Of a stretch of 64,000 nucleotides of DNA, positions 12,412-25,357 are shown in pieces. The notes under the pieces are model-generated. The model saw only the letters and a program-made list of their open reading frames with translations, did no database searches and had not been told where the DNA came from. A program made the position numbers and the translations under genes. This DNA is from Astropecten irregularis. Its lineage: Eukaryota; Echinodermata; Asteroidea; Paxillosida; Astropectinidae. Position 1 is the first letter of the stretch, and every line of letters begins with the position of its first letter. The stretch covers positions 19,575,217-19,639,216 of the forward strand of contig OZ020246.1 in assembly GCA_963971285.1 (NCBI GenBank), read 5' to 3'.

Positions 12412-12887
12412 GGCGTGTGTGTTTTATCAACCGTAATAATGCCCTTATAACCTTCCAAATTTCACGCAGATATTTGAATTGCATTCTCACCCTTAGAACC
12501 CCTGGGTTGTCATGCCAATTTACAGGGTGAATGATAATGTTTCTATCTCATGTTTGTCCTAACACGACGGCACTTCCGTGATAATGACTCTTGATAATGG
12601 TGACCGTTATTCAGATCTGGCAGACCCGCTAGGCGTTCGTGCAGCGGCGAGAACACCTGATCTCGCCACCAAAGTACAGGTGCAGGCTAATTGACTTTTT
12701 TCCTATGGCCGTAGTAGTTATGGATCTAACGCAAAAAAGGCTCGCCGTGCTAAATTAATAATGATAATATTTGCCACTTTGGCTGTCATATTGTGCTTTA
12801 TGTACAAAAAACTTAATTGCAGTTACACCCTAATGTGGCACATAATTATGGAATCAGCTACTATTACAAAAAAAGGCCTGCTATATA
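12412..12887. other. Gene-free stretch
   Basis: No supportable gene or recognised repeat. Confidence 0.35.
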
Positions 12888-13131
12888 TGATAAAACAGTG
12901 AAAAACAGCCACAGTATTTCTTAATATTTCTTTTATCTTTTATTTTTGATCCTTTAAAAGATCAAAAAGATTTTCGGTCGTTGTTTTACTAATTTCTGGA
13001 TAAATACACCATTTCAGGCGGAAAATGTTTACGGTATGTTTCTACCACCACCATCTTCATACCCTGTAAGTTATAAGTAAATCAGTTAAGATTTGTTTTG
13101 TAATGCTACCAAAGTATGATAGTACCTTTAA
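12888..13131 (+). mobile_element. Family B element, 5' truncated
   Basis: Contains AGTGAAAAACAGCCACAG, GATTTTCGGTCGTTG and the shared right half, ending AGTACCTTTAA. The outer left part is missing. Confidence 0.75.
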
Positions 13132-14199
13132 GTAGGTTTGGAAAGAGGCAAATTCGGTACGAGGTTCGTTCTTTGTACAATAGGCTATTGTAATTAGCAA
13201 GATCCCTAATTAGCTGACTCTTTTGTCTTCCTTGTATAGGCCTCGACACTGTCCCTTTATACTCGATGCTATACGGCTAAATATTTCTTATGAAACTACG
13301 GTATCTTTATTTTATTCCCTAAGACGGAAAGAGCATCAGTGCATTGTGTGATTTTTAAGGAATGTGACCAAAGAAAATCTGGATATCAAAGTGGCATAGC
13401 AATTCCTGGACAATGAAAAGGGTTAGTAAGAAAGGTATGCAAGCCGCAGACATTGGTATTTTTCCCGGCAATTGTGAAGGAATTCCAGGCTTAGGAACTG
13501 TCTGATGGCAGGTCTCTTGAACTAGGGACGAGCCCTGGACAAGGTAAAGCTATAGTCAGCAGCATCAGTCACCGAAATTGCCAGCAACAATCTGAATCTC
13601 TCCGTCAATAACACCGAGTAGACCCTACTCCTGCCCCGGTTTGTTCCCCTCTTATGGCACTCGGTCGGCGACTCGGCAGAGAAGGAGAGCCGAGACGGCT
13701 GCCCACGTACAACACGGATGGCCAGAATAAAAGACGGTTTTTGTCGGTGAATCTTCCGGGCCGAGCAAATAATGCTGGAATCTACCGCCTGTACGGTGAC
13801 TGTTTGGACGGCAGCTCTATACCCGTTGATCGAGGATGGGTGTACACGGATGTGCGTGTTTGCCCCGGCCCTGCAATGGTAATAATCTTGACCATTATAT
13901 AGCTTTCATGACCGTAGATGGCAAATATTGTTTCTGCCGAGTCATCTTCACTTGTTTAAACTTAAAGCAATCAAAACAGAATGATTGAGGCTTTTTAAAA
14001 CAAGGGAATTTACGGGAACAGAAAACACACACCTCGTATTCACACGGATAGTGATATTATATAAACCAAAACGCCGAACCATAGTCATTATGAGATTCCC
14101 AGGAAAAATAATTAAGAATAAGGTGTTTTAAATACTGGAAAGGATGACGCTATATAATTTACGTTCAGCTTTTAGACAAAAGGACCGTCTCTTTCGAAA
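13132..14199. other. Gene-free stretch
   Basis: An 82-codon open frame at 13654-13902 shows no recognisable domain. No other feature. Confidence 0.4.
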
Positions 14200-14475
14200 A
14201 CCTGCCAAAGAAAATTTAGCTCAATCGGACATGTGAGTCACGAGAAAATAGAAAAAAAAAATCTTGTATAACATAAAGAATGGTTTTGATCTTACCCCGA
14301 GATCAAAACTGTTTTCGGTCTTTGTTTGACTAATTTCTGGATAAATACACCATTTCAGGCGCAAGTATTTTAACGGTATCTTTCTAACAGCACCAACTTC
14401 ATACCCTGAAAGTTATACATAAATCTGTGAACATTTCTGTTTGGGTATGTTACCAATACTCTACTTTACCTTTAA
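14200..14475 (+). mobile_element. Family A element, 5' truncated
   Basis: Starts within AAATTTAGCTCAATCGGAC and continues through GTTTTCGGTCTTTGTTTGAC and the shared right half to TTTACCTTTAA. Confidence 0.75.
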
Positions 14476-16980
14476 ATGGCATGATCGACTTTTCACAGGT
14501 TTCCCTTTTGAAAAAAGAATATTCATCCAGCCCTCGTCTAAAATCAACATCGCTTGAGGGTGATGGCATGCAATGGACCCCGCTGCAAGCTATATCAAGC
14601 AGTATGGTAAATGCCCCTATAGTCCTCCTGCAGGTAGTGACATAGGGCTAGCCTGTTGACGCTCCGTCACTTGAGGGCAATGACACGTACCCTCCCCGTC
14701 TTTTTAACATTTTCTTGAATTAATGCCATCCTTCTGTTTATGCTGCTCTACCATCTGACAGGTGAAATCATTCAAGCCTGGTGACGAGACTAAGGAGCCA
14801 TCAACTCCTCTTCTTCCTCCACAGCGGTTCGAATGATGGCATAAACCCGTAATTGCTTTCTTGTCAGGGATGAGGAGTTCGAAGGAGCCATTTTGGGTAT
14901 GTCGTTTTCTTCTTTAATACTCTTAGGACTACCCTCCCCTCAGGTGGGGGTGGGGAATAATATCTTGGAGGGTGGGGGTTGCATGCCTCTGCTTTTATAC
15001 CGATATTCCTCGCCATTGGTTCGAATCTTACCGGGACCGGCTGCCACTGTATCCCCGATGGCCAGTGGGATTCGCTCCCGTGCCTTCCCTTAGAGTTTCT
15101 CTTAGCCGTATTCTCATTTGCCGTACCTAGTTCGATATCAAATTGTTATGCCAAGACTTTCTGCCTATTATTTTGACACGTGACTTCGTTTGAGTAGGGC
15201 GCCCTCTTCCAGAGGTCAAAAGACGCTCGCTCATTGGCCAATCATGCGCGCCGTGCGTAATCATAATTTGCATGTTCGGTTTTCATTGTTTTCCCGTCTT
15301 GCCTTTGTAAGATGGCATTGCGGCGTGATGAATGTCTCGACTTGGCTTCCAGTTTTGGCTTCATAACAGAGGTGTTCACAATAGAGGTGTTGGCTGCGAT
15401 TCGTTGAAGAGATAGGGCCTGCTCATTTTAAGAAAACGAATCTTAAATTTCGACGAAACACCACAAACGGTGCGTTCAGATCATGAGTCTCCCCTGAGAT
15501 GTCGGTAAGAGCCTTTAATCAGTGATTTAATTCGAAATGAATCAACCAGAAAGGGTTCAATTGGCCCATTTCACCGTCGAAAACCATTCAAATGTCAAAA
15601 TTGGGTCAATTAGTTCGCGATATAGGGTACAGTGGGTAATGAAGAAATTTCACGACTTTGTGCTTTCGCCGCTATTTATCTCATACCGGTCAAGTAGACA
15701 GGTCGTCACGCGTTATAATCGGATTACCACGGGTTTAAATTGACTCTTTTAGGAGGATCATTAACCTTCACATGTGAACAAAACTTATTCCGCTTGTCCG
15801 GTCTTTTTAATTTAAAGCCTTTCTACAAGATGCGAAAAGAAAACCCGCAAGGCTTGCAAGTTTTTCTCAAGCTTGAGAAATCGGACGAAAGTGTCATCGT
15901 GTGAAAGGACACCAATGCTTGAGAGTGTCCGACGTCCCTGGTGAATCCTTGAGAAATTTCTGTGTGCGAATTTGACATGCGAGAAATAAACTGCTGCAAA
16001 CTGCTAATCAAACAAAAGATTGACCTGAAATGGTTTTCAAAATGATATGAGATACGATTTTTAGAATTAGAGTTGGTCTGGGCCTAGCGTGAGGTATATG
16101 CAGTGGCGTGTGATATCCTTGAATTGTGTCAGTTTCCCCAATTTCTTTCTTCTTTTGACTTGGGCTTTCTTAAATAATTGCATGTATACATCATTATTCT
16201 CATCACTCGAAAACGTCTTTTGGGAAGAAAAAAAAAACGCTTCTCGCCCAAATTTATACTGAGACATTATACACGTGGCATGATAATGAATCAAACTGTG
16301 CACAACTCACCCATGCGAGTCTTTAAAATATACAAACGAATAAAAGTGTAGAAATGTGACAGAATTCTGTGAAGGTAAAGTGATATTCAGAAGCTCAATA
16401 ATTAGTGATAGGCCTAAGGCAAGCAAACATTTAAAATGATCGAGTGGAAGTTGACCTGTAAAATCTTTTTTGCCGCGCTTTCAGAAACGTGTAAATAATG
16501 AAACTGATGTCAACGGTTATGCGACTAGGCAAAGGTGTTTTGGTCGTTCTGAGGTCGTATAAGAAATGGTTTTCCATGTGCTATGGCTACGTCTATAGTC
16601 AGCGTGTTCCAATGCATTTGCAAATTGCAATGGGCCCAGACCTAGACCTAGACGTATAGCTCTAGGCAACTAGTTCGGATGCAGCCTGATAAACGTACTG
16701 CGTGAACCGAAGGACGCATGCGATTCACGGCTGGTAGTTTCTCATCATACAGTCCAATTACTCCCTTCGTTTGGATCGATGTTGGTACAAGGTTGGGAGG
16801 AAAAAACCTGTTGAACTCACAAGGCGAACGACCTTCCATTCTGCAATATCAAAGCCCGCGTTGCTAGTTGTCAGCAAAGGTTATCGAAAGAAAAAACAAA
16901 CAGAAAAAGCTCAGCCCTCAATGCAAAGCAAAAATAATAACACTTTTCGAAAAAGAAATCGTGTTGAATTTGTTGCAAAC
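14476..16980. other. Gene-free stretch
   Basis: 2.5 kb without a supportable gene. A B-box-like GGTTCGAATC at about 15018 stands alone. Confidence 0.4.
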
Positions 16981-16984
16981 AGAG

Positions 16985-17110
16985 CAACCACCAATATTGT
17001 AATAATTACAAATGGGGTATTAGGGAGACACATGAGTGTCTAAAAAGTGGACGTTAGGGAGACATCGGGACTTAGGGAGACTTTTCGATGTCTCCCTTAG
17101 GTACCAACTA
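16985..17110 (+). repeat. Dispersed GGGAGACA element, copy 1
   Basis: Contains ACAAATGGGGTATTAGGGAG followed by three GGGAGACA words. The reverse complement of the same block lies at 40570-40655, within an intron of the calbindin-32-like gene. Confidence 0.6.
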
Positions 17111-17386
17111 TGGTACCTTTTAAATATTTTTTTCCGTCCATATTTTAATAGAAGACAGAGAATGCTCTCAATATGAACATATGTCAATTTCAAGTTCATT
17201 GGTTTGGAGGATGTTTAGAAATAGGTAAGTATAGTTTGTGCACGAGCCTATGGGAATGTCTCCCTAAGGTCCCATCCTCGGTTAACACAATTATCAGTGT
17301 TTTTTTTATACAAGACGAATTTTATGGCGCATTGGGCCGGCCATATACCAACCAAATTACGAAAGAAAAGTCTACATCAACATCAG

Positions 17387-17552
17387 TGAATCAATCAATT
17401 AACTGACACAGGTATGAATCAATCACATGACACGATGATGGATCAATCACATGACACGATGATGGATCAATCACATGACACGACGTTGGATCGATCACCT
17501 GACACACCATTGAATCAATCACCTGACACATTGGTGAATCAATCACATGACC
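17387..17552 (+). repeat. 24-bp minisatellite reading as an 8-residue repeat
   Basis: About six to seven units of GATCAATCACATGACACGATGATG type. In the frame starting at 17414 each unit encodes MDQSHDTM-like octapeptides; every unit after the first is 24 bp, so the frame stays open. The surrounding frame (17414-17749) has no recognised domain, so I call it a repeat, not a gene. Confidence 0.75.
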
Positions 17553-17561
17553 TACAAACAA

Positions 17562-18074
17562 TGCTGACGGTTACTCATGACATGAATTTATATTATAAGA
17601 GGGAACGATCCGAGAACATGCACCTGCGGAAATTAAATCTTCTAAACGGGTGTCTTTGCAGATCTTTCATTATTTTCTCACACGTAGTACGTGATTGTTG
17701 TGGTATGTGTTTTTTCTTTAAAGGTAAACTCAATTATTGGTCATGTTGATTTTTTCTGGGGGCAGCCTAAAGTTACTAAAAATTTGTATGTTTTTAACAT
17801 AGACATTGGGCCTAATAACACTAGATATATCACCCCTTTGGCGTGAATTAGTGTGTTCCAATATTTTGGTTGATTTCGATTTCTGAAATCAAAATCTGTT
17901 GATTTTCTTTGAGGGTAAATTTCACTTAATTGAATTTCGCAGGAAAATCGGTGTTAAATTGAACTTAATTAAGGGTAACCTTCCAATTTACAAAGCATCG
18001 AAACAATTAATTTTATTATTCATATATCAATTTGTATATGAATTAATACCAATTATTCTACATGAGCCATACCT
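17562..18074. other. Gene-free stretch
   Basis: No supportable feature. Confidence 0.35.
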
Positions 18075-18422
18075 TTAAAGGTAGTATTATACTTTTGTAG
18101 CATACCAAAACAGAAATATTCACATAATTACCTTTAACTTACAGGGTAATAACGATGGCGATGGTAGAAACATACCGTTAAATCTTTTCTGCCTGAAATG
18201 CTGTATTTCAGAAAATAGTGAAACTAATTACCAAAGATAATTTTTGATCTTTTAAAGATAGAAAATAACAGTGAAAAGGAATACAGTGGCCGTTTTCTCG
18301 AAAAGTGGGCACCGTATGGAAGTGAAAATTTCACAGGTAACTGTTACAGTATCTTCATTGATATGTTTGCCCGTGAATCTGCATTTCTTTGAAAAAAAAA
18401 CAAAGTATGATATTATCTTTAA
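18075..18422 (-). mobile_element. Family B element, minus orientation
   Basis: Starts TTAAAGGTAGTATTATACTT and ends TATTATCTTTAA, with TTAA at both ends. Full set of family B modules in reverse (CAGAAATATTCACA, GGTAGAAACATACCG, AAGTGGGCACCGTATGG). Confidence 0.8.
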
Positions 18423-21400
18423 ATGGTTCATTACATGAGATATACACGGCGTCCCATATTGGTAACACTCATCGGTAACTGAGTACTGAGTTGGTCGTTT
18501 TGTTTCTGTTTGAATATGAAGTGACTACTTTGTAGCAGGCTTTCAGTTCCATACTAAGGAGATGGTCATATAAACCTACACCTAATGAAATGGATTCAAA
18601 TATTTAACGTACATATCTTAATTGTTTCCCTTTGGTATGGCTGCGCACTACTGCAGCCGAATTGTCTACAGCTCATGCTAACCGGGTTAGGTATAGTCCA
18701 ACGATTTCACACTCATACAAAGTTATACCCTTTTTCTGTTCTCATTTTCTCCTGTTATTTATGAAACGTGTGAGTTTGGACCAGCCTATATTGTTTCATG
18801 ATGGAAGAGATATACCCTTGTTAATTTAAACCACCCTTGAAAAGAAACCATGAACTACTTCTTAAAGGGGAAATATTGGGAAAGGTGATATTAGCGTGGC
18901 AATTATACTCGCTTCGGTTTCATTTTTGGAGAGTGCTTTTGGAAACGGATCTATTTCAGATCCTGCAATCATGTATATTTTTTCTAATGATATCATGTTT
19001 ACTTAATCTATTTTACTTGGACCTTCGTGTGTGTCATATGAGATGTGTGGGCTGGTAATTCAATTTGCGTCTTTGTTTTTGGATGGCGGTAAAATGATAT
19101 TTATTGCATTTTCTTCCCCAAAATTGAAAAGTTGAGAGAGGCTTAGAAGTGTATTGTGCGCCGAATGTATAGCTCGGCTGTGTGTGATTATTCCCAAACA
19201 GGATTACAGACATGAAACAGCCGCTGTTCTCTGTCCTAACGAGCCAGTTGGCGATTATAGTTATACAGTATATTGAGACAAAAATGTTTTCCAAATAATC
19301 ATCTTAAGCAAGTTTATTTCTCATCTTTTGTTTTTCTTTTATACGCCATTTTAAAGAAATTTAGTGCAAGATACGGCTACTTTCCACCGCTAGACTATCA
19401 ATGAATTTATTACCCTTCACCGACGAAGTTAAACATTTCACCGAATGCTTTTTGAGAACACATGAAAAAAAACACCAATCCGCTGGCTCAGGTTTTATTC
19501 GAACCCACGACCTCCTGCTTCGAATAAAATCTAATTATTGCATAATTCTATATTCCCGACGAAAAAATACCCCATTAATAACATATACATTCTAGCTTGA
19601 CCATGGTCTGTCGCGTGCCCTGATACCCCCAACACCCGCCCCCCCCCAAAAAAAAAACAAATAAAAGAAAAAAAAAGAATTATAGTCCTCTTGAAAATTT
19701 ATATGTGGCGAATAATTTAGGAATTCATTAATGAACTTGTTTGTTGTATTTTGTTTTTTTAAGAAATAAAATCGGGTATATACAATTAAAATGTTTCAGC
19801 AGTGTTATAGAATTCGCCGAGTAGAAGACGGATTTAGCCACGAATAGAATTGTCGCATGTTTTATTTTTTTTTCATGCGCAAGATAAGCGCAAGAGAAAA
19901 GGACCTTTTGAAAATGAGGAGAAAATGAATTATTGCAGAATACAATATGCCTACAGTTCCATGAGATAAAAATTAATTAACGTTATAATATCATGTAGAG
20001 CAAAACAATTTTTATAAAAAAAACTTATTGCATGACAGAGCATGCAGCTGTACCGTTAACGATCTGCTATATTGTTTGCAAAGGCAGCAATTGTTCTCAA
20101 CACTGAACTGCCTATTGTCCAATTATTGACAGTTATTGAAGAATCTAAATAATCGGATTGGAACAACAGAGTGGGTTTTTATCGCCCAGTTTTGTTTCCC
20201 ACGACTAATGAAAGCATTTCTCTAGCTCTTCGGGACTGCCAGCTGTTTATCTTTGTGTAAAATCACACGAGCGGAGAAGGAATAGATAAACACGTTTGAA
20301 AGGACAAGCTTTAACGGCGAGAGAATTCTGATCCAAGGCCCGTAAACGAATCGATAAGCATAATTAATATGATCATATGGTGTATGTTTTTGGCCCATAC
20401 AAATTCGTACATGACAGTTTTTGTACATTGCAAATCACACAATTATTCGGTTAAAGCTTCAAAAACATATGCAATGGGTATAGACCTATAAGTATCAATT
20501 CGCTGCGTGGAGATCGTTCTGTTCCTATTATCCTTGGAAAGAACATACTCGAAAGTGTCAATTACTAATCAGTGACAGAGTATTATTTAAAGCAAAACAA
20601 AAAGTTTCGTAAATGCCTTATAATGATGTGAAGCGTTTGCATGTTAGGTCTTAGTCTTAGTTCGAGACCTCTATCATCTTTTATACTAAATCTGTTGCGA
20701 GAGAGCTGTTAAATATAACCTAAAATGTCCTGAACCAAGACTATACTGTACAATACATCAAGGGCCATCGAAGCCATTGATATTAATATTGCATGCGCGT
20801 GAGCTAACTGGTTTAGTTGCATGAATACCGCATGCAGCATCTTTTCAGACATTTCGGCAACATCAGTGCGTCTCATTTTGGAAATCTATATTTATTGACA
20901 TGAACGCGTGTGCTATGTGACCAATCATCACAGATTTGAGATTTCGTGTGCACTGTGCATGTTTATTATTCTGGTTGCCTACCTTGGTTAATGAAACACC
21001 CACGAGTATAGACTGCATTTTGACTCGGCTGGATTTTGTTCCCTCGATGCTGAGATGGGAAAGTCCCGAAAATCAAAAAGGGAGTTGGCCGGGATTGGTG
21101 ATGGTTTGCAAAACAAACAAATCATTCAAAAGTTCAGTAAAGCATATTTAACAAGCATTCTCTTCTGCTTATCAGAAAAATAAATAAATTTATAATTTTC
21201 AGGACTTATGTGTCACGCTAATGAAGGTACTCATTTTGCGAGATTTCCATGGAATACTTGACAACACCAATGTAAAGTAAGCATTTTAGCTGTGTACGTA
21301 GCCTGCCAAAATGACTCTTCAATAATACCCTTTGCTACTTATACTCAGATGTTTAGATTCAGTCAAGGACAGCCTGCAAAATGAGTACCTTTATTAAAAT

Positions 21401-22268
21401 AGACGCAAGTCATCTTAGGAATGATCAATGTGTTTCATTTGGTTTCTAATAAGCAGGAGATGGTGCTTGTTCATAGATGCTTTACTGAACTTTTGAGTGC
21501 CATTTGTTTGTTTTGAAGAAATATCACCAATCCCGGTCAACTTCTTTTTGACTCGCCCTGTAATGTGCCCAGAGAGGCATGTGTACTCTATGCAGTCAAT
21601 GCACTTTATCAGTTCCCGCCCGTGTGTGTTCAGGGGTGTGCTGGGGAGGAGGGGGTGGGGTTTGACCTTGCACGATTTCACATTCAAGGGGCAAGGAACC
21701 GTTAAACTCGTGTTGGGTATTATATTAAATTCATTACGGTTTACTATGAACTGATTGAACTATATTTTGATGAATATTTCAGACTACATAATGTCTACGT
21801 GTTTCTCCTAACACTAATGGCCTTGGACCTACGTCTAGGACCTACATGTAGACCTGTGTAATACTGAATTAGAATTCATACACCTATATAGCCACTATCC
21901 CATCGCATGAACTAGTTTCTGGTGTCAATAAATACGACTGAAAAATTTCAGCCGACTGATTTCCTGACATTTAAGCGAAGTGGACGCCTTGGCGACTCCT
22001 GGCTGGGGGTTACTGTGAGGGGCGGTGGGTGGGTGTGTTGATGCGGCCTGAACAGTTTAACACTTGGCCAGACTCTTCAGCTTCGCTCGAGTTGCTAAGA
22101 TTCAAAGACTTGGCACACATTTAAAGGAATATGGGACAAGTTCGACCAGCGACTATTTTTCAACCACTGGTGGATTGTGCCTGGTACCCGTGGAATATTT
22201 AGTATGCAGTTTACCAGGCGAAATCCATCAGTGGTTGTCAAATAGTACCTGATCGAACTTGCTTTCCT
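18423..22268. other. Gene-free stretch
   Basis: 3.8 kb of AT-rich DNA. A/C-rich low complexity at 19630-19680 and a lone B-box-like GGGTTCGAAT on the minus strand at about 19500. No supportable gene. Confidence 0.4.
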
Positions 22269-22497
22269 GGGGCCTTATCCAAACCTCGGCTCCAGCTCAG
22301 CTCAGGCTCCGGCGCTGTCATCCATATGCTTAAAATGTAGGTTGTGGCTTTTCATTGAAGCTGAATCTCTGTTTTCTTGTTCAAAATAGAGTATCTACTT
22401 CCAATCCGTAACCAAAAGCCTCTATTTTGATACCTGTTATTCAAAAATGGAGTCACGAAATGGAGCCGAAGCCGGAGCAAGAGCCGGGCCCAAGGCT
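22269..22497 (+). mobile_element. Family C element, first of a tandem pair
   Basis: GGGGCCTTATCCAAACCTCGG, then CTCCGGC, interior AAAATGTAGGTTGTGGC, AAAAGCCTCTATTTTGATA, closing GAGCCGAAGCCGGAGC. Confidence 0.75.
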
Positions 22498-22713
22498 TAT
22501 CCAAACCTCGGCTCCAGCTCAGCTCAGGCTCCGGCTTAGGCGCTGTCATCCATAATGCTGAAATTATATAGGTTGTGTCTTTTTTTTTTATTTTTTATAG
22601 AAGCTGAATCTCTGTTTTGATGTTCAAAATAGAGTCTACTTTCAATCCGTAGCCAAAAGCCTCTATTTTTATACCAGCTATATTTCAAAATGGATTCACG
22701 AAATGGAGACGTA

Positions 22714-22753
<40 letters not shown>

Positions 22754-22759
22754 AGGTTT
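22498..22759 (+). mobile_element. Family C element, second of a tandem pair
   Basis: Repeats TATCCAAACCTCGGCTCC from the first copy and ends in about seven GGAGCC units (22714-22752). The tandem arrangement suggests duplication. Confidence 0.75.
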
Positions 22760-22894
22760 GGAAAAGGTTTGCCAACCAGAGCTCTATAGCTGCATTATCG
22801 TGGTGTGTGCATTGACATATTAAGGAAATTTAAGCAGTTTTGGGTCCAAATTAATTTGACATTACTCTACTTGATGAACTCATGCTAATGCTGT

Positions 22895-23195
22895 TGTAAG
22901 TTGTTGTGTTGCCGTGTTGTTGTCGCTGCTGCTGTTAGTGGTTGTGCTGCTGTTGTTGGTGGTTGTGCTGCTGTTGTTGGTGGTTGTGCTGCTGTTGTTG
23001 GTGGTTGTGCTGCTGTTGGTGGTTGTGCTGCTGTTGGTGGTTGTGCTGCTGTTGTTGGTGGTTGTGCTGCTGTTGGTGGTTGTGCTGCTGTTGTTGTTGG
23101 TGCTGTTGATGGTTGTGCTGCTGTTGTTGGTGGTTGTGCTGCTGTTGTTGTTGTTGCTGCTGTTGGTGGTTGTGCTGCTGCTTTTTTTGTTGCTG
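22895..23195. repeat. CTG/TTG-rich minisatellite
   Basis: Diverged 18-24-bp units built on GGTTGTGCTGCTGTTGTT. Because the units are multiples of three, several frames on both strands stay open through the array. Confidence 0.85.
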
Positions 23196-23264
23196 TGGTG
23201 CTGTTGTTACAAAAATTAATGTGATGAAAAACACAAAACAAGTTGCTGTTTTGCAAGGACCCAT
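22935..23264 (-). CDS. Possible small secreted Gln/His/Asn-rich repeat protein
   Basis: 109 codons. The ATG at 23264 has A at -3 and G at +4. The first residues, MGPCKTATCFVFFITLIFV then TTAP, look like a signal peptide: a basic start, a hydrophobic core and a small-residue c-region. The rest is repeats of HNHQQQ, ending at TAA inside the minisatellite. An AT-rich TATATAT word lies about 30-45 bp upstream. It may be chance: the repeat keeps several frames open and no homologue is recognised. The alternative minus frame reads AAQPPT repeats without a signal peptide. Confidence 0.3.
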   Translation of the reverse strand: MGPCKTATCFVFFITLIFVTTAPQQQKKQQHNHQQQQQQQQQHNHQQQQHNHQQHQQQQQHNHQQQHNHQQQQHNHQQQHNHQQQHNHQQQQHNHQQQQHNHQQQQHNH

Positions 23265-24423
23265 AATATTGAAATTGATAATCAATATATAATTGCTATA
23301 CCTCAGTATGTGTGCCATGTTTATACAAAGTCAAACATTTCACTGTCGTTTTCCCCAGACGTGAGTTTCACCGTAAGTAAGCAATCATGTTGTGATGGGT
23401 GTAAGGCAGATGCACCGGTGGAAAAGCAAGCAAAACAAGCGAGCGGGGAAGCCGACAGTACAATTCAATTAAATAAACATTCATTTCCAAACCCCACGAA
23501 CGGTTATATATTGAACAAATGTGAATCGGGGAAGATGGTGAGGCCTGTTTACAAAATCCGAAGCTTGTATATACCGGGAATGCCTCGAATTCGGAGAAAG
23601 TTTGTAGACGGATGTTTGAGCCCAATGCTGTGCAAACTTGTAGCGAAGGGGTGACCCCGCCTCATGGGTGTCGATCCCGGGGGGGGGGGGGGGGGTGGGG
23701 GGATATATCCCCCCCCCCCAATATTTGAGGTGGGGGATGGCGTGTATTATCATTCCCCCCCCCAATATTTTGAGGTTGAATGTCATTCAAGTTTATTGTA
23801 TAGAAATATTATATAATCCTTTTTTTCTTTTAATCTTCGAAGTTTTTAACTCATATGAATATCGTTTTTAAATACTGTAAAATGCTAATTTTCGACTCTG
23901 TTTTTATCAAAAAGTCCTTGGCTTGGGAGGGGGTATCCCACCTCCCACAGCCTCCACCCGCTCGGCCGCTTCGCTCCCGGTGCATAGGACACCAAATCAC
24001 CAATCATCCCCCCCCCCCCAATCATGAAAAGAAATCGACACCAGTGCCCCGCCTTCAATAGGGCTAACAAGTTACATGTTTTGGTGTTCTGTATAATGTT
24101 GCGGTATCCATAATATGGTGTCATGACATGACAACTGTTTTCCCGCACTTTGGCAATAAACTTATCGGATGGGAAACGGAGGCACTCGGGCTAGTGCTGC
24201 GTGGGATGATTGCACGTTTAAACGTTAACACGACCGAGAAAGTGTTTTGTCCGTTAAAAGCTGTACTAGCCAAATGCCTACAGGCAAAAGAAACAGAAAA
24301 GAAAGTGGAGCTTTTGATTTCTCAAAGATGTTTACGATGTTATTTGTTTAGGCTTTGGCGAAACAAGGAGCCTTTACGAGCAACTTTTATGAAAGCACAT
24401 TTCTTTGTTTGAGATGTTTTCTT
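23196..24423. other. Gene-poor stretch with G/C runs
   Basis: A 114-codon plus-strand frame (23310-23654) shows no recognisable domain and contains GTAAGT/GTGAGT words. G and C runs occupy 23679-23764 and about 24008-24019. Confidence 0.4.
23679..23764. repeat. G-run/C-run low-complexity block
   Basis: A 17-G run, then GGGGGGATATATCCCCCC which can fold on itself, then CCCCCCCAATATTTTGAGG repeated with CCCCCAATATTTGAGG. Confidence 0.75.
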
Positions 24424-24631
24424 TTAAAGGTATAGTACAGTGTTAAAATATCTCTGCGTGAAATGGTGTATTTATCCAGAAATTAGTAAAACAAAGACCG
24501 AAAACAGTTTTGATCTCGGGGTAAGATCAAAACCATTCTTTATGATTTATAAGAAACACTGTCGGATTTTCTCAGACAAAGTGTGAATGCAGTGTTCTGT
24601 GACCATTACCAATCATGTATTATACCTTTAA
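24424..24631 (-). mobile_element. Family A element, minus orientation, internally deleted
   Basis: TTAAAGGTATAG at the left and TATACCTTTAA at the right, both with TTAA. Contains GAAATGGTGTATTTATCCAG and GATCTCGGGGTAAGATC but lacks the outer shared module. Confidence 0.8.
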
Positions 24632-25357
24632 GGAACCAGCGTTATTTCCACATGTCTTCCACTCAAGTTGAAGCTTCACTGTAGTAGGCCTACTTCAAAG
24701 AGCCGTTGGGCCCATAATGGCGCGAAATTTGTCGGTGTTACAGCACCACGCGGCTACATTCAATGGCGTCATGTAGGCCTACCGTGGCCCCGAAGGGACA
24801 TTTCTCGGCAGATTAAGGTCATTAACCATAACGATGGCGACGTGTGCTCTCGCTATACAGCAAATGAGCATACTAAATTGCTTGTTTTCATTGACAATTG
24901 AGGTTTACAATGTACACAAGTTCACTGGCGTGGTTGCAAAGCCGCGAAGAGAGCTACAACACGTTTATCATATTCTGTGAAACGCGATGAGTCTAACCAT
25001 GGACCAGTTCACAAAATAATTCTCGATAAATGTTCTTCGGGTGTCTCCAAAAAGGACTGTTAAATAGCGGCAGGACAAAATCCTAATTGAACAAGAAGGA
25101 GCAAAATAATGGTCTAATTTATGGTTGGGCAGAACTTCGAATGAAGTATTGCGCTTAACTTACTGCGTTTCTAAGGCAGTTAAGTCCAAACTGCATCCAG
25201 TCTATTTTGTTTTTGTTTCGAGCAGGAAAGTCGTCCCTTGATCGTGTTAAGGGCGAATTTCTCCCCCATGATTCGGTTGAGAAGACCCACGCGACATTGG
25301 ACTAATGAATTCGATTAATTCGATTTTTCTTCATCTTCTCTTTTTCGTTGCATTTTC
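24632..25357. other. Gene-free stretch
   Basis: No supportable feature. Confidence 0.35.

Noticed and set aside
15005..15080. tRNA-derived SINE
   Set aside because: Only a lone B-box-like GGTTCGAATC with no A box, body or tail.
17173..17749. One joined gene across the 24-bp repeat
   Set aside because: The two open frames (17173-17406 and 17414-17749) are in different frames and show no splice sites or domains.
22901..23224. Plus-strand Leu/Val- or Ala/Gly/Val-rich proteins across the minisatellite
   Set aside because: They are readings of the same trinucleotide-based repeat in other frames, with no leader or domain.
23310..23654. 114-codon plus-strand gene
   Set aside because: No domain recognised, overlapping minus frames are equally long, and GTAAGT/GTGAGT words lie inside; insufficient support.
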